Shown: piece after piece, positions 38,528 to 48,223 of the stretch | How the letters are laid out: each line of letters opens with the position of its first letter | Position numbering within the stretch: position 1 is the stretch's first letter | Assembly (NCBI RefSeq): GCF_020447225.1 | Contig: NZ_JAJAEO010000183.1 | Coordinates: 21,257-85,256 of the forward strand | Length of the DNA: 64,000 nt | From: Methylophaga pinxianii | GTDB lineage: Bacteria; Pseudomonadota; Gammaproteobacteria; Nitrosococcales; Methylophagaceae | Direction: 5' to 3' | Program-made: the position numbers and the translations under genes | The notes under the pieces: model-generated | Databases searched by the model: none | Told to the model about the DNA's origin: nothing | What the model saw: the letters and a program-made list of their open reading frames with translations, nothing else

Positions 38528-38845
38528 ATGAAGACTAAAACCGTAACATTGGATTGTGGACAGCACTTGGGCATTGCTCAGCTTGAAATGTGGTATGTGC
38601 AATGTTTAAAAATATTGCTGACAGGAGACAGGGTGCTGATTGACGTTAGCCGTATACAAAAGATTGATATGGCCGCCTTACAGTTACTTTATCAATTTCA
38701 TATCGAGGCACAACAATATGGTGTCGAGCTAATCTGGTCAGTGATGAGTGAACGTTTTCAGGATAGCATCAACCTCTCTGGATTATCTTTTACGATAAAT
38801 GAGCAACAGACATCATCAGGCTTAACGGCAATGGAGAACAATTAA
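38528..38845 (+). CDS. STAS-domain protein
   Basis: A 105-residue single STAS domain, the fold of SpoIIAA-type anti-sigma-factor antagonists. The core VLIDVSRIQKIDMAALQLLYQFHIEA aligns with the phosphorylation loop, but the Ser of SpoIIAA (Ser58) is replaced by Ala49 and the preceding Ser by Met48. So regulation by Ser phosphorylation at that site is unlikely; it may act as a fixed interaction module. It is the first gene of the sensory operon, 1 base before cheY. Similar STAS proteins stand beside cheA in other chemosensory clusters, with unknown role. No clear ribosome-binding site is seen. Confidence 0.8.
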   Translation: MKTKTVTLDCGQHLGIAQLEMWYVQCLKILLTGDRVLIDVSRIQKIDMAALQLLYQFHIEAQQYGVELIWSVMSERFQDSINLSGLSFTINEQQTSSGLTAMENN

Positions 38846-38846
38846 A

Positions 38847-39209
38847 ATGGCCAGGATTTTAGTGGTAGATGATTCGCCTTCATTGAGACAAATGCTACAA
38901 ATAACATTACAGAATTCAGGTCATGATGTGGTTTGTGCAGAAGATGGTAAACAGGGCTGTGAAATCGTATCAGAACAACAGTTTGATTTAATTCTATCGG
39001 ATTTTAATATGCCACAGCTGTCGGGACCGGAATTCATTTCATTGTTACGAGAACTGCCTCATTATCGTTTTACGCCAGTATTATTGGTGACTACTGAAAC
39101 TGATGAAGATAAAAAGTTAATTGGACGTAATGCAGGTGCGAGTGGCTGGCTAAAAAAACCAATTGATCCTGATCAGCTGGTTGCAACGGTTAATGCTTTA
39201 CTGAATTAA
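38847..39209 (+). CDS. cheY: CheY-type single-domain response regulator
   Basis: A 120-residue receiver without output domain. The acidic pair Asp8-Asp9, phospho-acceptor Asp52 (LILSDFNMP), Thr82 and Lys104 (WLKKP) are all present. It should be phosphorylated by the neighbouring CheA and bind either the flagellar switch or another partner. With no CheZ nearby, dephosphorylation may be by self-hydrolysis or FliY/CheC-like proteins elsewhere. Confidence 0.9.
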   Translation: MARILVVDDSPSLRQMLQITLQNSGHDVVCAEDGKQGCEIVSEQQFDLILSDFNMPQLSGPEFISLLRELPHYRFTPVLLVTTETDEDKKLIGRNAGASGWLKKPIDPDQLVATVNALLN

Positions 39210-39219
39210 TTTCTCACCG

Positions 39220-41100
39220 ATGAATCCGTCATTATTCTCTGCTGCAACAGCTGCCTTTCATGAAGAAACATTGGAGGCGCTGAGAGCTATAGAATCCTGG
39301 GTATTAATATCATCTCAGGACTTTGTAGCTGGAAAAAACCAGCAGCAAGAAACGCGCAGGCAATTACACTCACTAAAAGGGACTGCCACCAGTTTTGGTT
39401 ATGAACCCATTTCACAAATATGCCATGCGATTGAGGGTGTTTTACAAGCGGACAGCCAACTTGCACCGCAACAAAGTGACGCTATATTAACTGCGTTAGA
39501 TTATTGTCGTCAGCTTAGTAGTGATGAATTAACGCCAGCACAAAGTGTTGAGAGACTGACTTCATGTCTGGCTAAACTTAACCAGTATCGTCAAACTGGC
39601 ATTGAGCCAGTTATCCCCCCACAGGTGAGCGGATCGGTTTGGCAAATTGAATTTACACCGCATCAGCAGTTCTTTGAAAATGGTCATGATCCGTTGCGGA
39701 TCTTAAGAGCTTTACGTGAGTTTGGGCCGATTAAAGTGGCTGTTTTTACCGAAAAATTGCCGGATTTTGCCGATTTTGATCCGTTCCAATGTTACTTGCG
39801 TTGGCAAATTACCTTGAAGGCAGAGCTGGATTACAATGCTTTGGCCGCTCAGTTTGAATGGGTAAAGCATGTTTGTGATTTAAATATAGAAGTATTGGCT
39901 TCATCGCAGCCTGAGAGGTTAGCCCGTTCTTCACGATATAAATTGTCAGAAACCCATATAAACGCATTACTCACGATTTCGCAAAACTTACAGTCACAAC
40001 TGCAACAAACAGTTCCGCTTATAAATCAATTAGAACCCACAGATAACATTCGACTTTCGCGACGTTATCAAGCGATGAAGCGACAGCAGCAACTGTTACA
40101 GCAACAACTGCTTCACATCACCATGCGACCTTTGGCTGATGCCTTTGCCAGACTACCCAGAATGGCTTTTGATGTGGCTCAAAAAACGCAGAAGCTTGTC
40201 CAGTTACATATGCATATTTCACCAATTGAATTAGATAGTCTGATCATTCATTCATTGATGGATCCGCTGACACATTTGCTACGAAACGCAGTAGTGCATG
40301 GCATAGAAACACCAGAACAGCGGCAACTTGCCGGTAAAGCTTCAAAAGGACAAATCCATATTTCAGCAGAACAAGTCGACGAACAGTTATTAATTCGCTT
40401 TAGTGATGATGGGCGCGGATTAGCCGAGCAGCAGATTCTGACAAAGGCGAAGCAACTTGGCATCAATACTGGGGATATTGTTAATAACCGGCAACTGAAT
40501 GAATGGATTTTTCAATCGGGTTTTTCGACCGCTTCCGCTGTGGATGATCTCTCTGGACGCGGTGTTGGACTGGACGTGGTGAAACAGCACATCACCGATT
40601 TGGGTGGTAATATTGAGCTGGTATCTACTCGAGGCAAAGGGTGTTGTTTTACCTTTTATATCCCCATTCAACAATCTTTAGTTGATAGTCAAATAGTGCA
40701 AATAGACCATCAAAAGCTAGTCTTACCATTACTCAATATACTCGATAGTTATCCTTTGGAATCTAACCGACAAATATGGCAACGTGGTAAACAATGGTTT
40801 ATTACTGATGATAATCGGCAGGTTCCGTTAGTGAACCTCCGTAAATTTTTGCAGCTAGCGCCAGACAATAATGATATTAATTCTGCTTTTATTATTTTAT
40901 TGAATACAGAAAATACGCTGTTTGCGGTGCTGGTGGATAGTCTGGCAGAACAAGCGCAGTTATTGATTAAATCATTGCAACCGCATTATCGTCATATAAA
41001 TGGCATTAAAGGAGTCGCGCTTTTACCTGAAGGCCACTTAGCCTTATTGCTTGATCCGAGTAAATTGTTAGAGTATTTCCACACATTAGGCGGTCATTGA
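39220..41100 (+). CDS. cheA: Chemotaxis histidine kinase CheA
   Basis: A 626-residue CheA. P1 Hpt domain with phospho-accepting His50 (QLHSLKGTATSFG). An intermediate domain (about 140-225) has FTPHQQFFENGHDPLRILR, a form found in short CheA variants. P3 dimerisation follows, then P4 kinase with N-box DPLTHLLRNAVVHGIE, FSDDGRG and GRGVGLDVVKQ. P5 CheW-like domain at about 490-620. All catalytic motifs are present, so it should be active. It begins 10 nt after cheY and ends 1 nt before cheW. The kinase set lacks cheR and cheB nearby. Confidence 0.92.
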   Translation: MNPSLFSAATAAFHEETLEALRAIESWVLISSQDFVAGKNQQQETRRQLHSLKGTATSFGYEPISQICHAIEGVLQADSQLAPQQSDAILTALDYCRQLSSDELTPAQSVERLTSCLAKLNQYRQTGIEPVIPPQVSGSVWQIEFTPHQQFFENGHDPLRILRALREFGPIKVAVFTEKLPDFADFDPFQCYLRWQITLKAELDYNALAAQFEWVKHVCDLNIEVLASSQPERLARSSRYKLSETHINALLTISQNLQSQLQQTVPLINQLEPTDNIRLSRRYQAMKRQQQLLQQQLLHITMRPLADAFARLPRMAFDVAQKTQKLVQLHMHISPIELDSLIIHSLMDPLTHLLRNAVVHGIETPEQRQLAGKASKGQIHISAEQVDEQLLIRFSDDGRGLAEQQILTKAKQLGINTGDIVNNRQLNEWIFQSGFSTASAVDDLSGRGVGLDVVKQHITDLGGNIELVSTRGKGCCFTFYIPIQQSLVDSQIVQIDHQKLVLPLLNILDSYPLESNRQIWQRGKQWFITDDNRQVPLVNLRKFLQLAPDNNDINSAFIILLNTENTLFAVLVDSLAEQAQLLIKSLQPHYRHINGIKGVALLPEGHLALLLDPSKLLEYFHTLGGH

Positions 41101-41101
41101 A

Positions 41102-41560
41102 ATGTCTTCCGAATGGTGTTCTGATCAAGATGTTTATCAATTAATCATGGTTGATGAACAGCAATATGCATTACCCGTTGACAATATTATCCGTATTGCA
41201 GCATTGGAAAATGTTTTGCCATTACCTGAAACTCCTGCCTGGTTACCCGGTGTGGTGCATATTCGCAATGCAATCGTCCCGGTTATTAATCTAAACCAAC
41301 TGCTCAACGTAAGCCCTAAAACTCGTCAAAATCCCTATCCTTTAGTCGTTTTGCTGCAGCATTCACTGAATGTTAATCGCTGGTTGGCTCTGTGTGTCAA
41401 CGAGTTTACCGAATTACTTCACAAAGAGGATGCCGCCGAAATGGCAACAACCTCACCCGATCATCCTTGTTTCAAGGCGGTTGTTAATCACCTTATGCAA
41501 AAAATTTACTTGCCTGATATTGATGCATTATTTGAACAGCTGACCAAAGGACCAGATTGA
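41102..41560 (+). CDS. cheW: Chemotaxis adaptor CheW
   Basis: A 152-residue CheW-domain scaffold linking receptors to CheA. It has YALPVDNIIRIAALENVLPLPETPAWLPGVVHIRNAIVPVINL, where the LPGVVxxR..IVPVI motif is the family mark. Follows cheA by one base and precedes the ParA-like gene by 3 bases. Confidence 0.88.
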   Translation: MSSEWCSDQDVYQLIMVDEQQYALPVDNIIRIAALENVLPLPETPAWLPGVVHIRNAIVPVINLNQLLNVSPKTRQNPYPLVVLLQHSLNVNRWLALCVNEFTELLHKEDAAEMATTSPDHPCFKAVVNHLMQKIYLPDIDALFEQLTKGPD

Positions 41561-41563
41561 GCG

Positions 41564-42280
41564 ATGGCAAAACAGGGAGCCAAGCGGATTATTGCTGTAA
41601 TGAATCAGACACATGATGTGGGGAAAACGACCATTACAGCAAATTTAGGGATAACCTTGGCAGAGATGGGATATCGAGTGTTAATGCTGGACTTGGATCC
41701 CCAAGCTGATTTGAGTCGACAATTTAAGGTACCCGAAAACCAAAACGGTATGGAGCAAATACTAATCCATGCGAGTTCGATAGATGAAGTTATATTGCCC
41801 TTAACAGAACATTTATCATTAATATCGTCAGGACCCAATCTTGCTATTTACGAACAACAGCGTCCCAATATCAAGCTGGGGATCCAGTTGAAGCAATTAC
41901 TGACTTCGACAACTCTATTAGATGTCGATATTATTCTAATGGATTGTGCTGCGCTTTCGGGGTTGTTAGGCACAAATGCCGTATTAGCTGCTACCGATAT
42001 GTTAATTCCGGTTTCAGCGGAACACGGGACATTACGTGGAATGATAAAAATGTTACCGGTACTGCAACGAGTATCCAAATTGAGGAATGATTCATTACGA
42101 TTATGGCTATGTTTAAATAAATTACCGGATGGCAGTGATTTTGCTTATCAGTTTGGTAATTTGTTAACGCAGTATTTTCCTAAGCGAGTATTAAAAACAG
42201 TGATATACGATAGCGAGTCTGCTAATCCTGCTGATTACCTATCTTTAGCAAACGATTTGCTGATGGGAAGAGTGAACTGA
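41564..42280 (+). CDS. ParA/MinD-like ATPase with altered deviant Walker A motif
   Basis: A 238-residue ParA-family protein. Family positions usually read NQKGGVGKTT; here NQTHDVGKTT (residues 14-23), so Lys21 of the P-loop is kept but the signature lysine is Thr16. Asp43/Asp45 in LMLDLDPQAD (switch I) and IILMDCAALSG (Walker B) are present. In Vibrio and Pseudomonas, chemotaxis operons carry a ParA (ParC) that positions sensory arrays. This one may play that role or may only bind, not hydrolyse, ATP. The stop overlaps the next gene by one base. Confidence 0.8.
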   Translation: MAKQGAKRIIAVMNQTHDVGKTTITANLGITLAEMGYRVLMLDLDPQADLSRQFKVPENQNGMEQILIHASSIDEVILPLTEHLSLISSGPNLAIYEQQRPNIKLGIQLKQLLTSTTLLDVDIILMDCAALSGLLGTNAVLAATDMLIPVSAEHGTLRGMIKMLPVLQRVSKLRNDSLRLWLCLNKLPDGSDFAYQFGNLLTQYFPKRVLKTVIYDSESANPADYLSLANDLLMGRVN

Positions 42281-43638
42281 TGGCTGAAAATGCACTCAGA
42301 AATAATGCTTTAAACACGGGGCTGGACGAGCATGACATTACCCTGGTTGAGCACAACTTCGCTGCGTTGATCCAGTTTAGCGAGGCATTGGCTGAGCGTT
42401 TTTACCAGCGCTTATTTGCTGAATACCCAGAGCTGAGCCCTTTATTCAAATCCGTCACAATTGAAGGTCAGCATAAAAAACTGCTGGCCTCGATGGTATT
42501 GCTTATTCAGCATTTACATGATTCGGAAATGATAACGGATTATCTGCAAGGGCTTGGGGTAAGACACCAGCAATACGGTGTTGAGGCCGCACATTATGAG
42601 ATGTTCATTGAGAACTGGTTAGCAGTGCTAGGCGAATTTGCTGATCAAACCTGGGATAATCAATTACAGCAGGCCTGGCGAAATGTTCTGGAATACGTCG
42701 CTGAATTAATGCAAACGCCTGTTAACACGGTGAATGAGTCGAAACCGGTTTACCAGTCAAACCATACAAACCATTCTTCTGCACCGGAGTATGCGCTCAC
42801 TGAGTTAGCGGTTGCACAAACTGCCACGCCTATGCTGATACTGGATTTGAATCTGGTCGTTTGTTATCTGAATGCCGCAGCCGAAAGTCTGTTAAATCAA
42901 CATCAAAATAATCTCCAACAGTTATCCTCCAAACTCAGCATTGACCGGCTTATTGGTACTTCATTACATGATTTTGCTGAAAAAGTCCCCTTTCCAATAA
43001 GCTGGTTTGAGGATTTTGATCAATTGCCCAGAAGTATGGATTTACACAATGCTGTCATTGATTTGAGACTCACTATTTCTGTCCTATATAAAAATGACGT
43101 TGCACAGGGCTTTTTGCTTGAATGCTATCCTCAATTACCAGTTCAGGACGATCATGCTGGTTTACTCACTGCCTCACAATTCACCGACTCCAGTCAATTA
43201 CCTCGCAGTTTGTTATCAGGTCTGGAGAAAGCGTTGCATGAGATTCAGATGCAAAACAGCCATTTAAGCGCCATGTTGCAAGAAATCGATGAGGCCGTGT
43301 TTGAAACAAGTTTATTGGCGTTAAACTGCACTGTTGAAGCTGCAAAACTGGGTGATGAGGCAAGACAAATGCGTGATTTTGCAATGGAAATCCGTGTATT
43401 AAACCGACAGCTAAGTCAATTACTTCAACCCTTGAAAGTGCAGTCTGGGCAGCAACAACAACAGCTGAATAAAACGATTGCGCTTACACATCAGTTGGAA
43501 ACGGAACTAGGCCAACAGGCAATTGCAAAAGAGAACCAAAACCGACAAGCAATTCAACATATAAGTGATCAATTGTCCGTGCAAACCCAGGCTTTAACGC
43601 AATTAATCGGAACGCTTAACAAAAACTCGCTTACATGA
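42280..43638 (+). CDS. Soluble globin-PAS-degenerate chemoreceptor protein
   Basis: A 452-residue protein without membrane helices. Residues about 15-145 form a globin domain like flavohaemoglobin and Vitreoscilla haemoglobin, with B10 Tyr42, CD1 Phe56, E7 Gln64 and proximal His96 (GVRHQQYG) all kept. About 175-290 looks like a PAS domain (ALTELAVAQTATPMLILDLN). About 305-450 is a short helical hairpin resembling the MCP signalling tip, but changed: ETSLLALNCTVEAAKLGD (canonical [18 protein letters not shown]), then MRDFAMEIRVL in place of [12 protein letters not shown]. Likely a cytoplasmic oxygen or NO sensor feeding CheA, as in globin-coupled HemAT. The altered tip leaves open whether it activates CheA or only sequesters CheW. 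Confidence 0.8.
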   Translation: MAENALRNNALNTGLDEHDITLVEHNFAALIQFSEALAERFYQRLFAEYPELSPLFKSVTIEGQHKKLLASMVLLIQHLHDSEMITDYLQGLGVRHQQYGVEAAHYEMFIENWLAVLGEFADQTWDNQLQQAWRNVLEYVAELMQTPVNTVNESKPVYQSNHTNHSSAPEYALTELAVAQTATPMLILDLNLVVCYLNAAAESLLNQHQNNLQQLSSKLSIDRLIGTSLHDFAEKVPFPISWFEDFDQLPRSMDLHNAVIDLRLTISVLYKNDVAQGFLLECYPQLPVQDDHAGLLTASQFTDSSQLPRSLLSGLEKALHEIQMQNSHLSAMLQEIDEAVFETSLLALNCTVEAAKLGDEARQMRDFAMEIRVLNRQLSQLLQPLKVQSGQQQQQLNKTIALTHQLETELGQQAIAKENQNRQAIQHISDQLSVQTQALTQLIGTLNKNSLT

Positions 43639-43649
43639 AATCTCAAGGT

Positions 43650-43665
43650 TGGCACATCCATTGCT
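43650..43665 (+). promoter_or_regulatory. Sigma-54 promoter of fliK
   Basis: TGGCACATCCATTGCT is among the best matches to the TGGCAC-N5-TTGC consensus in the window: GG at 43651-43652, 10 bases, GC at 43663-43664. It is 58 bases before the fliK ATG. Confidence 0.85.
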
Positions 43666-43722
43666 ATTTAAGTCTCAGACCAGCGCTATTCATGCTGACA
43701 AACAGAGCTTAAGGAAACAATA

Positions 43723-44916
43723 ATGCCGCAACAGCTAATCCTCCCTTCAATGAACGTTGCTACCAATACTGCTGATAAAGCGATTAAATCCAAGGTAAAT
43801 AGCAACGATAATGAGGTGTTTGCGTCTGAATTAGATCGCCGGGTGAATGAAGCACAAAGCTCGGAAAAAGAGAAAGCATCAAAAACGGATGCTAAAACTG
43901 ACACGAAACAGACAGAAAAAACGGATAAAGCGGAAAATACTGAAACAGAGGACGGCAAAAAGTTGCCGTCAGAATCCACTGATAAAACGACAGAAAAATC
44001 AGATACAGATCCGGATTCTTCAGAAGCCAAAGAGGGAGAAGACGTTAACTTAATAGTATTGATGTCAGACAGTCCGACCATTAAAACCAGCGCTGAAAAG
44101 AAAACGTCCGATGTAGTGAATGTGAGTAATGTGGTGCCTCAGTCCGTTTTAGTGGATAGCAGTAAATCCAGTAAGGTGGAAAATACAGCTAATTCAATTC
44201 GTGCCGACATACTCCAAGCCATTCAAAAACAAAGTGGTGAAGGGGAGATCGTGGTCAATGAAAAGTTGAAGTCGATGATGGAGAATGTCGGAAAAATGCC
44301 ACAGCCGAGCAATATGGTGAGCGCAGAAATTATAGCTTCAATGCGGCAACTGGATGTGCCTGGTGAACGAAGTTCAACCGCAAAGTTAACAAATCCTTTG
44401 GTTTTTTCAACGACTTTAGGCACATCAGCCACCCCAGTAGTCGGGGCGACTAGTTCAGCAACGCCGGCATTATCTCTGGATATCCAGCCGCAACTCAATA
44501 ATTCTGCCTGGTCAAAAGTAATGAGTAGTCGGGTGGTATGGATGGCTCGCGAGGGCGTTCAACAGGCCGAGCTTAGATTGAATCCAGCGCATCTTGGACC
44601 TGTCGAAGTTAGATTAAGTATGCAAAACGATCAGACCAACGTCACTTTTATTGCATCAAATGCGGCGGCCCGTGATGCATTAGAACAAGCGTTACCAAGA
44701 TTACGCGAGAGTTTTACTGAAAATGGACTGGCGCTTAATCATGCTGAAGTGAGTCATCAACAGCACTCCTCAAATGGCTCCGCTCAGGATGAACAATTAG
44801 CCGATGGTCATAATTCGGCTCAAGTTATCGTTGAAGTGGACGATATTGAGGATGAAGCAGCACAAATTTCAGCTGATTCAGCAAATAATAGTGTTGGTGT
44901 CAGTGTGTTTGCATGA
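43723..44916 (+). CDS. fliK: Flagellar hook-length control protein FliK
   Basis: A 397-residue secreted ruler. The N-terminal half is a Lys/Glu/Thr/Ser-rich, low-complexity stretch (about 25-110). The C-terminal Flg_hook domain (about 265-350) has AELRLNPAHLGPVEVRLSMQND and ARDALEQALPRLRE. AAGGA precedes the ATG. Normally it lies just after fliJ; here it is separated by the sensory operon. Confidence 0.93.
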   Translation: MPQQLILPSMNVATNTADKAIKSKVNSNDNEVFASELDRRVNEAQSSEKEKASKTDAKTDTKQTEKTDKAENTETEDGKKLPSESTDKTTEKSDTDPDSSEAKEGEDVNLIVLMSDSPTIKTSAEKKTSDVVNVSNVVPQSVLVDSSKSSKVENTANSIRADILQAIQKQSGEGEIVVNEKLKSMMENVGKMPQPSNMVSAEIIASMRQLDVPGERSSTAKLTNPLVFSTTLGTSATPVVGATSSATPALSLDIQPQLNNSAWSKVMSSRVVWMAREGVQQAELRLNPAHLGPVEVRLSMQNDQTNVTFIASNAAARDALEQALPRLRESFTENGLALNHAEVSHQQHSSNGSAQDEQLADGHNSAQVIVEVDDIEDEAAQISADSANNSVGVSVFA

Positions 44917-44952
44917 TAATAATAAAGATGAACTTAGAGTGGAGAAAGCGGC

Positions 44953-46146
44953 GTGTTTAAGTTAGAAAATTATTCGCTGAGAAAACGCATGTACATCGTT
45001 GCTGGCTTTGGCATTATCAGCTTGGTTCTGCTGGCGGGCTTGATGTTTTACATGGAACTGAATGCTGTCACTTCGATGCAACAACTAAAAGTAGTAGGCG
45101 GGTTTGTTGTAATCGGTAGTGCGATTATCATGTTCATGGCGCATGTTATCGGCCGTTTTGGTGATAAGCGAGCCACAACACTGGTCAATGGCATTCAGAA
45201 CATTAAAAAAGGAGATCTTACGCAAAAAATTGCTATCTCCGGTAAAAGTGATTTCAGCTGGATGGCTTTTGAACTGGATAGTGCTCGTAAAAATGTCGCT
45301 AATCTTGTCCATACGCTGATTGGAGGCGTTAGTCAGCTTAATACCGCTACGCAAAACATGACGGTTATCAGTAAAGAAACCGTAACCGGTGTACTCAAGC
45401 AACAGGAAGAAACTGATCAAGTTGCGACAGCGATGAATCAAATGACTGCCTCGGTTCAGGAAGTGGCGCGTACAGCGACCAATGCGGCTGAAGCGGCAAG
45501 AAATGCCGACAATGAAGCGAAAGCGGGTAAACAGGTTGTGCTGGAAACCATGCAATCCATTGATACCCTGGCGAGTGAGGTTGAAAAAGCGGCTGTCACA
45601 CTAAGCGAACTGGAAGCGGATATCGGTAATATCGGTGCAATCGTTGATGTCATTCGCGGGATTACCGAGCAAACCAATCTTCTCGCTTTGAATGCGGCTA
45701 TTGAAGCTGCTCGTGCTGGTGAGCATGGTCGTGGCTTTGCTGTGGTGGCTGATGAAGTCAGAACACTTGCCGCCAGAACACAATCGTCAACCCATGAAAT
45801 TGAAGAAATGGTAGAGCGCTTACAACAAGGGGCACGGGCTGCCGTCAAGGTAATGAATGAAAGCCGTGAAAGCGCCAAAACCAGTGTCGAAAAAGCGGCC
45901 AGTGCCGGTTCAGCATTGGATAGCATTACCGCGATGATCTCTACCATGGATGAAATGAGTACACAGATTTCCAATGCAGCCAATGAGCAAAGTTCAGTGG
46001 CAGAAGATATTAACCGCGGTATTGTGAATATCAGCCAGATAGCTGATCACACAGCTGATGGTGCGAGAGCTACTTCTGAGGCAGTCGATACTCTCAGTAG
46101 TTTGTCTTCGCAATTACAGGATGCTTCGGCCAAATTTAAAGTTTAA
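44953..46146 (+). CDS. Methyl-accepting chemotaxis protein without periplasmic sensor domain
   Basis: A 397-residue receptor. Two N-terminal membrane helices (about 13-33 and 42-62) are separated by about 10 residues only, so no ligand-binding domain exists outside. A HAMP-like segment (about 68-115, [10 protein letters not shown]) leads to a full canonical MCP signalling domain with [41 protein letters not shown]. Start is GTG with GGAG 8 bases upstream. It may respond to membrane state, internal redox or partner receptors, such as the soluble globin receptor encoded nearby. A bidirectional terminator follows. Confidence 0.9.
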   Translation: MFKLENYSLRKRMYIVAGFGIISLVLLAGLMFYMELNAVTSMQQLKVVGGFVVIGSAIIMFMAHVIGRFGDKRATTLVNGIQNIKKGDLTQKIAISGKSDFSWMAFELDSARKNVANLVHTLIGGVSQLNTATQNMTVISKETVTGVLKQQEETDQVATAMNQMTASVQEVARTATNAAEAARNADNEAKAGKQVVLETMQSIDTLASEVEKAAVTLSELEADIGNIGAIVDVIRGITEQTNLLALNAAIEAARAGEHGRGFAVVADEVRTLAARTQSSTHEIEEMVERLQQGARAAVKVMNESRESAKTSVEKAASAGSALDSITAMISTMDEMSTQISNAANEQSSVAEDINRGIVNISQIADHTADGARATSEAVDTLSSLSSQLQDASAKFKV

Positions 46147-46170
46147 TGTTAAAAATACTTTCATCTAATA

Positions 46171-46197
46171 AAAAACCCGCATTTAGCGGGTTTTTTT
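46171..46197. terminator. Bidirectional terminator between mcp and pyrF
   Basis: AAAAACCCGC, loop ATTTA, GCGGGTTTTT then TT. A/T-rich flanks on both sides allow it to end transcripts from both convergent genes. Confidence 0.88.
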
Positions 46198-46230
46198 ATT
46201 CGGTTCTTTTCTTTAGCAGGGTAACTTGCT

Positions 46231-46923
46231 TTAAGCTAGCTCACTTTCAATTTCAATCAGTTTTTGCATCGGATCAACAGAGGCAGTAATTGGCCGGCCT
46301 ATTACCAGGTAGTGGCTACCAGCTTGAATGGCTTGAGCAGGTGTCATAATTCGATGCTGATCCCCTTTAGCACTGCCAGCGGGACGGATACCTGGTGTCA
46401 CCAATTGAAATTGGCTTCCAAGCTCCGCTTTCAACATGGAGGTTTCATGAGCAGAGCAAACCACTCCATCTAAACCATTATCCGCTGCCATGACGGCGAG
46501 ACGCAGAACGGTCTCCTGGATGGTGCCTTGTAAACCAATGGCTTCGAATGTCTGTTGATCCATGCTAGTGAGCAAGGTCACACCAATCAGCAGAGGAGCA
46601 TCATGTTGACTACCAATCGCCTCACGTGCTGCAGACATCATTGCCGGTCCCCCAAGCGTATGCACATTCATCATCCAGACGCCTAAGTCTGCCGCCGCTG
46701 CACACGCTTTAGCGACTGTATTGGGGATATCGTGATATTTTAAATCGAGAAAGATATCAAAGCCTTTTTGTTGCAGCATTTTGACAATATCCGGGCCGCT
46801 GCGGGTAAATAATTCTTTACCGATTTTGAGTCGGCAACGTGCAGGATCTAATTGATCGGCCATGTGCAGTGCTGCGTTTGAATCAGGATAATCCAACGCT
46901 ACGATGATATTTGATTGTGTCAT
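46231..46923 (-). CDS. pyrF: Orotidine-5'-phosphate decarboxylase
   Basis: A 230-residue class I OMP decarboxylase, making UMP from OMP in pyrimidine synthesis. The catalytic Asp60-x-Lys62-x-x-Asp65 set is in [12 protein letters not shown]. Phosphate-binding motifs TPGIRP and VIGRPIT are present near the end. ATG 46923 is preferred to a GTG four codons upstream because GTGAGAAG then sits at ribosome-binding distance. Monocistronic and divergent from tgt. Confidence 0.95.
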   Translation of the reverse strand: MTQSNIIVALDYPDSNAALHMADQLDPARCRLKIGKELFTRSGPDIVKMLQQKGFDIFLDLKYHDIPNTVAKACAAAADLGVWMMNVHTLGGPAMMSAAREAIGSQHDAPLLIGVTLLTSMDQQTFEAIGLQGTIQETVLRLAVMAADNGLDGVVCSAHETSMLKAELGSQFQLVTPGIRPAGSAKGDQHRIMTPAQAIQAGSHYLVIGRPITASVDPMQKLIEIESELA

Positions 46924-47036
46924 GCTGCTTCTCACTGAAATTTTGTATGCAGATCCTACCCTAACTGGCAGCAGATTGCGTCTGAATTCACTGTAAGCTT
47001 CTTGATAATGCTATCCTGTGCGCCAATTTTTGATGA

Positions 47037-48152
<1,116 letters not shown>

Positions 48153-48223
48153 AGCGATTGGCTATCAGCCAGCCGTTTGCTGTGGCATAATCACTGTCTT
48201 TTATTTGCCAGTTTAGAGGAAAT

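Noticed and set aside
45456-45983. 175-codon minus-strand open frame inside the MCP gene
   Set aside because: Ser/Ala/Thr-rich shadow of a high-identity MCP signalling domain; no start signal.
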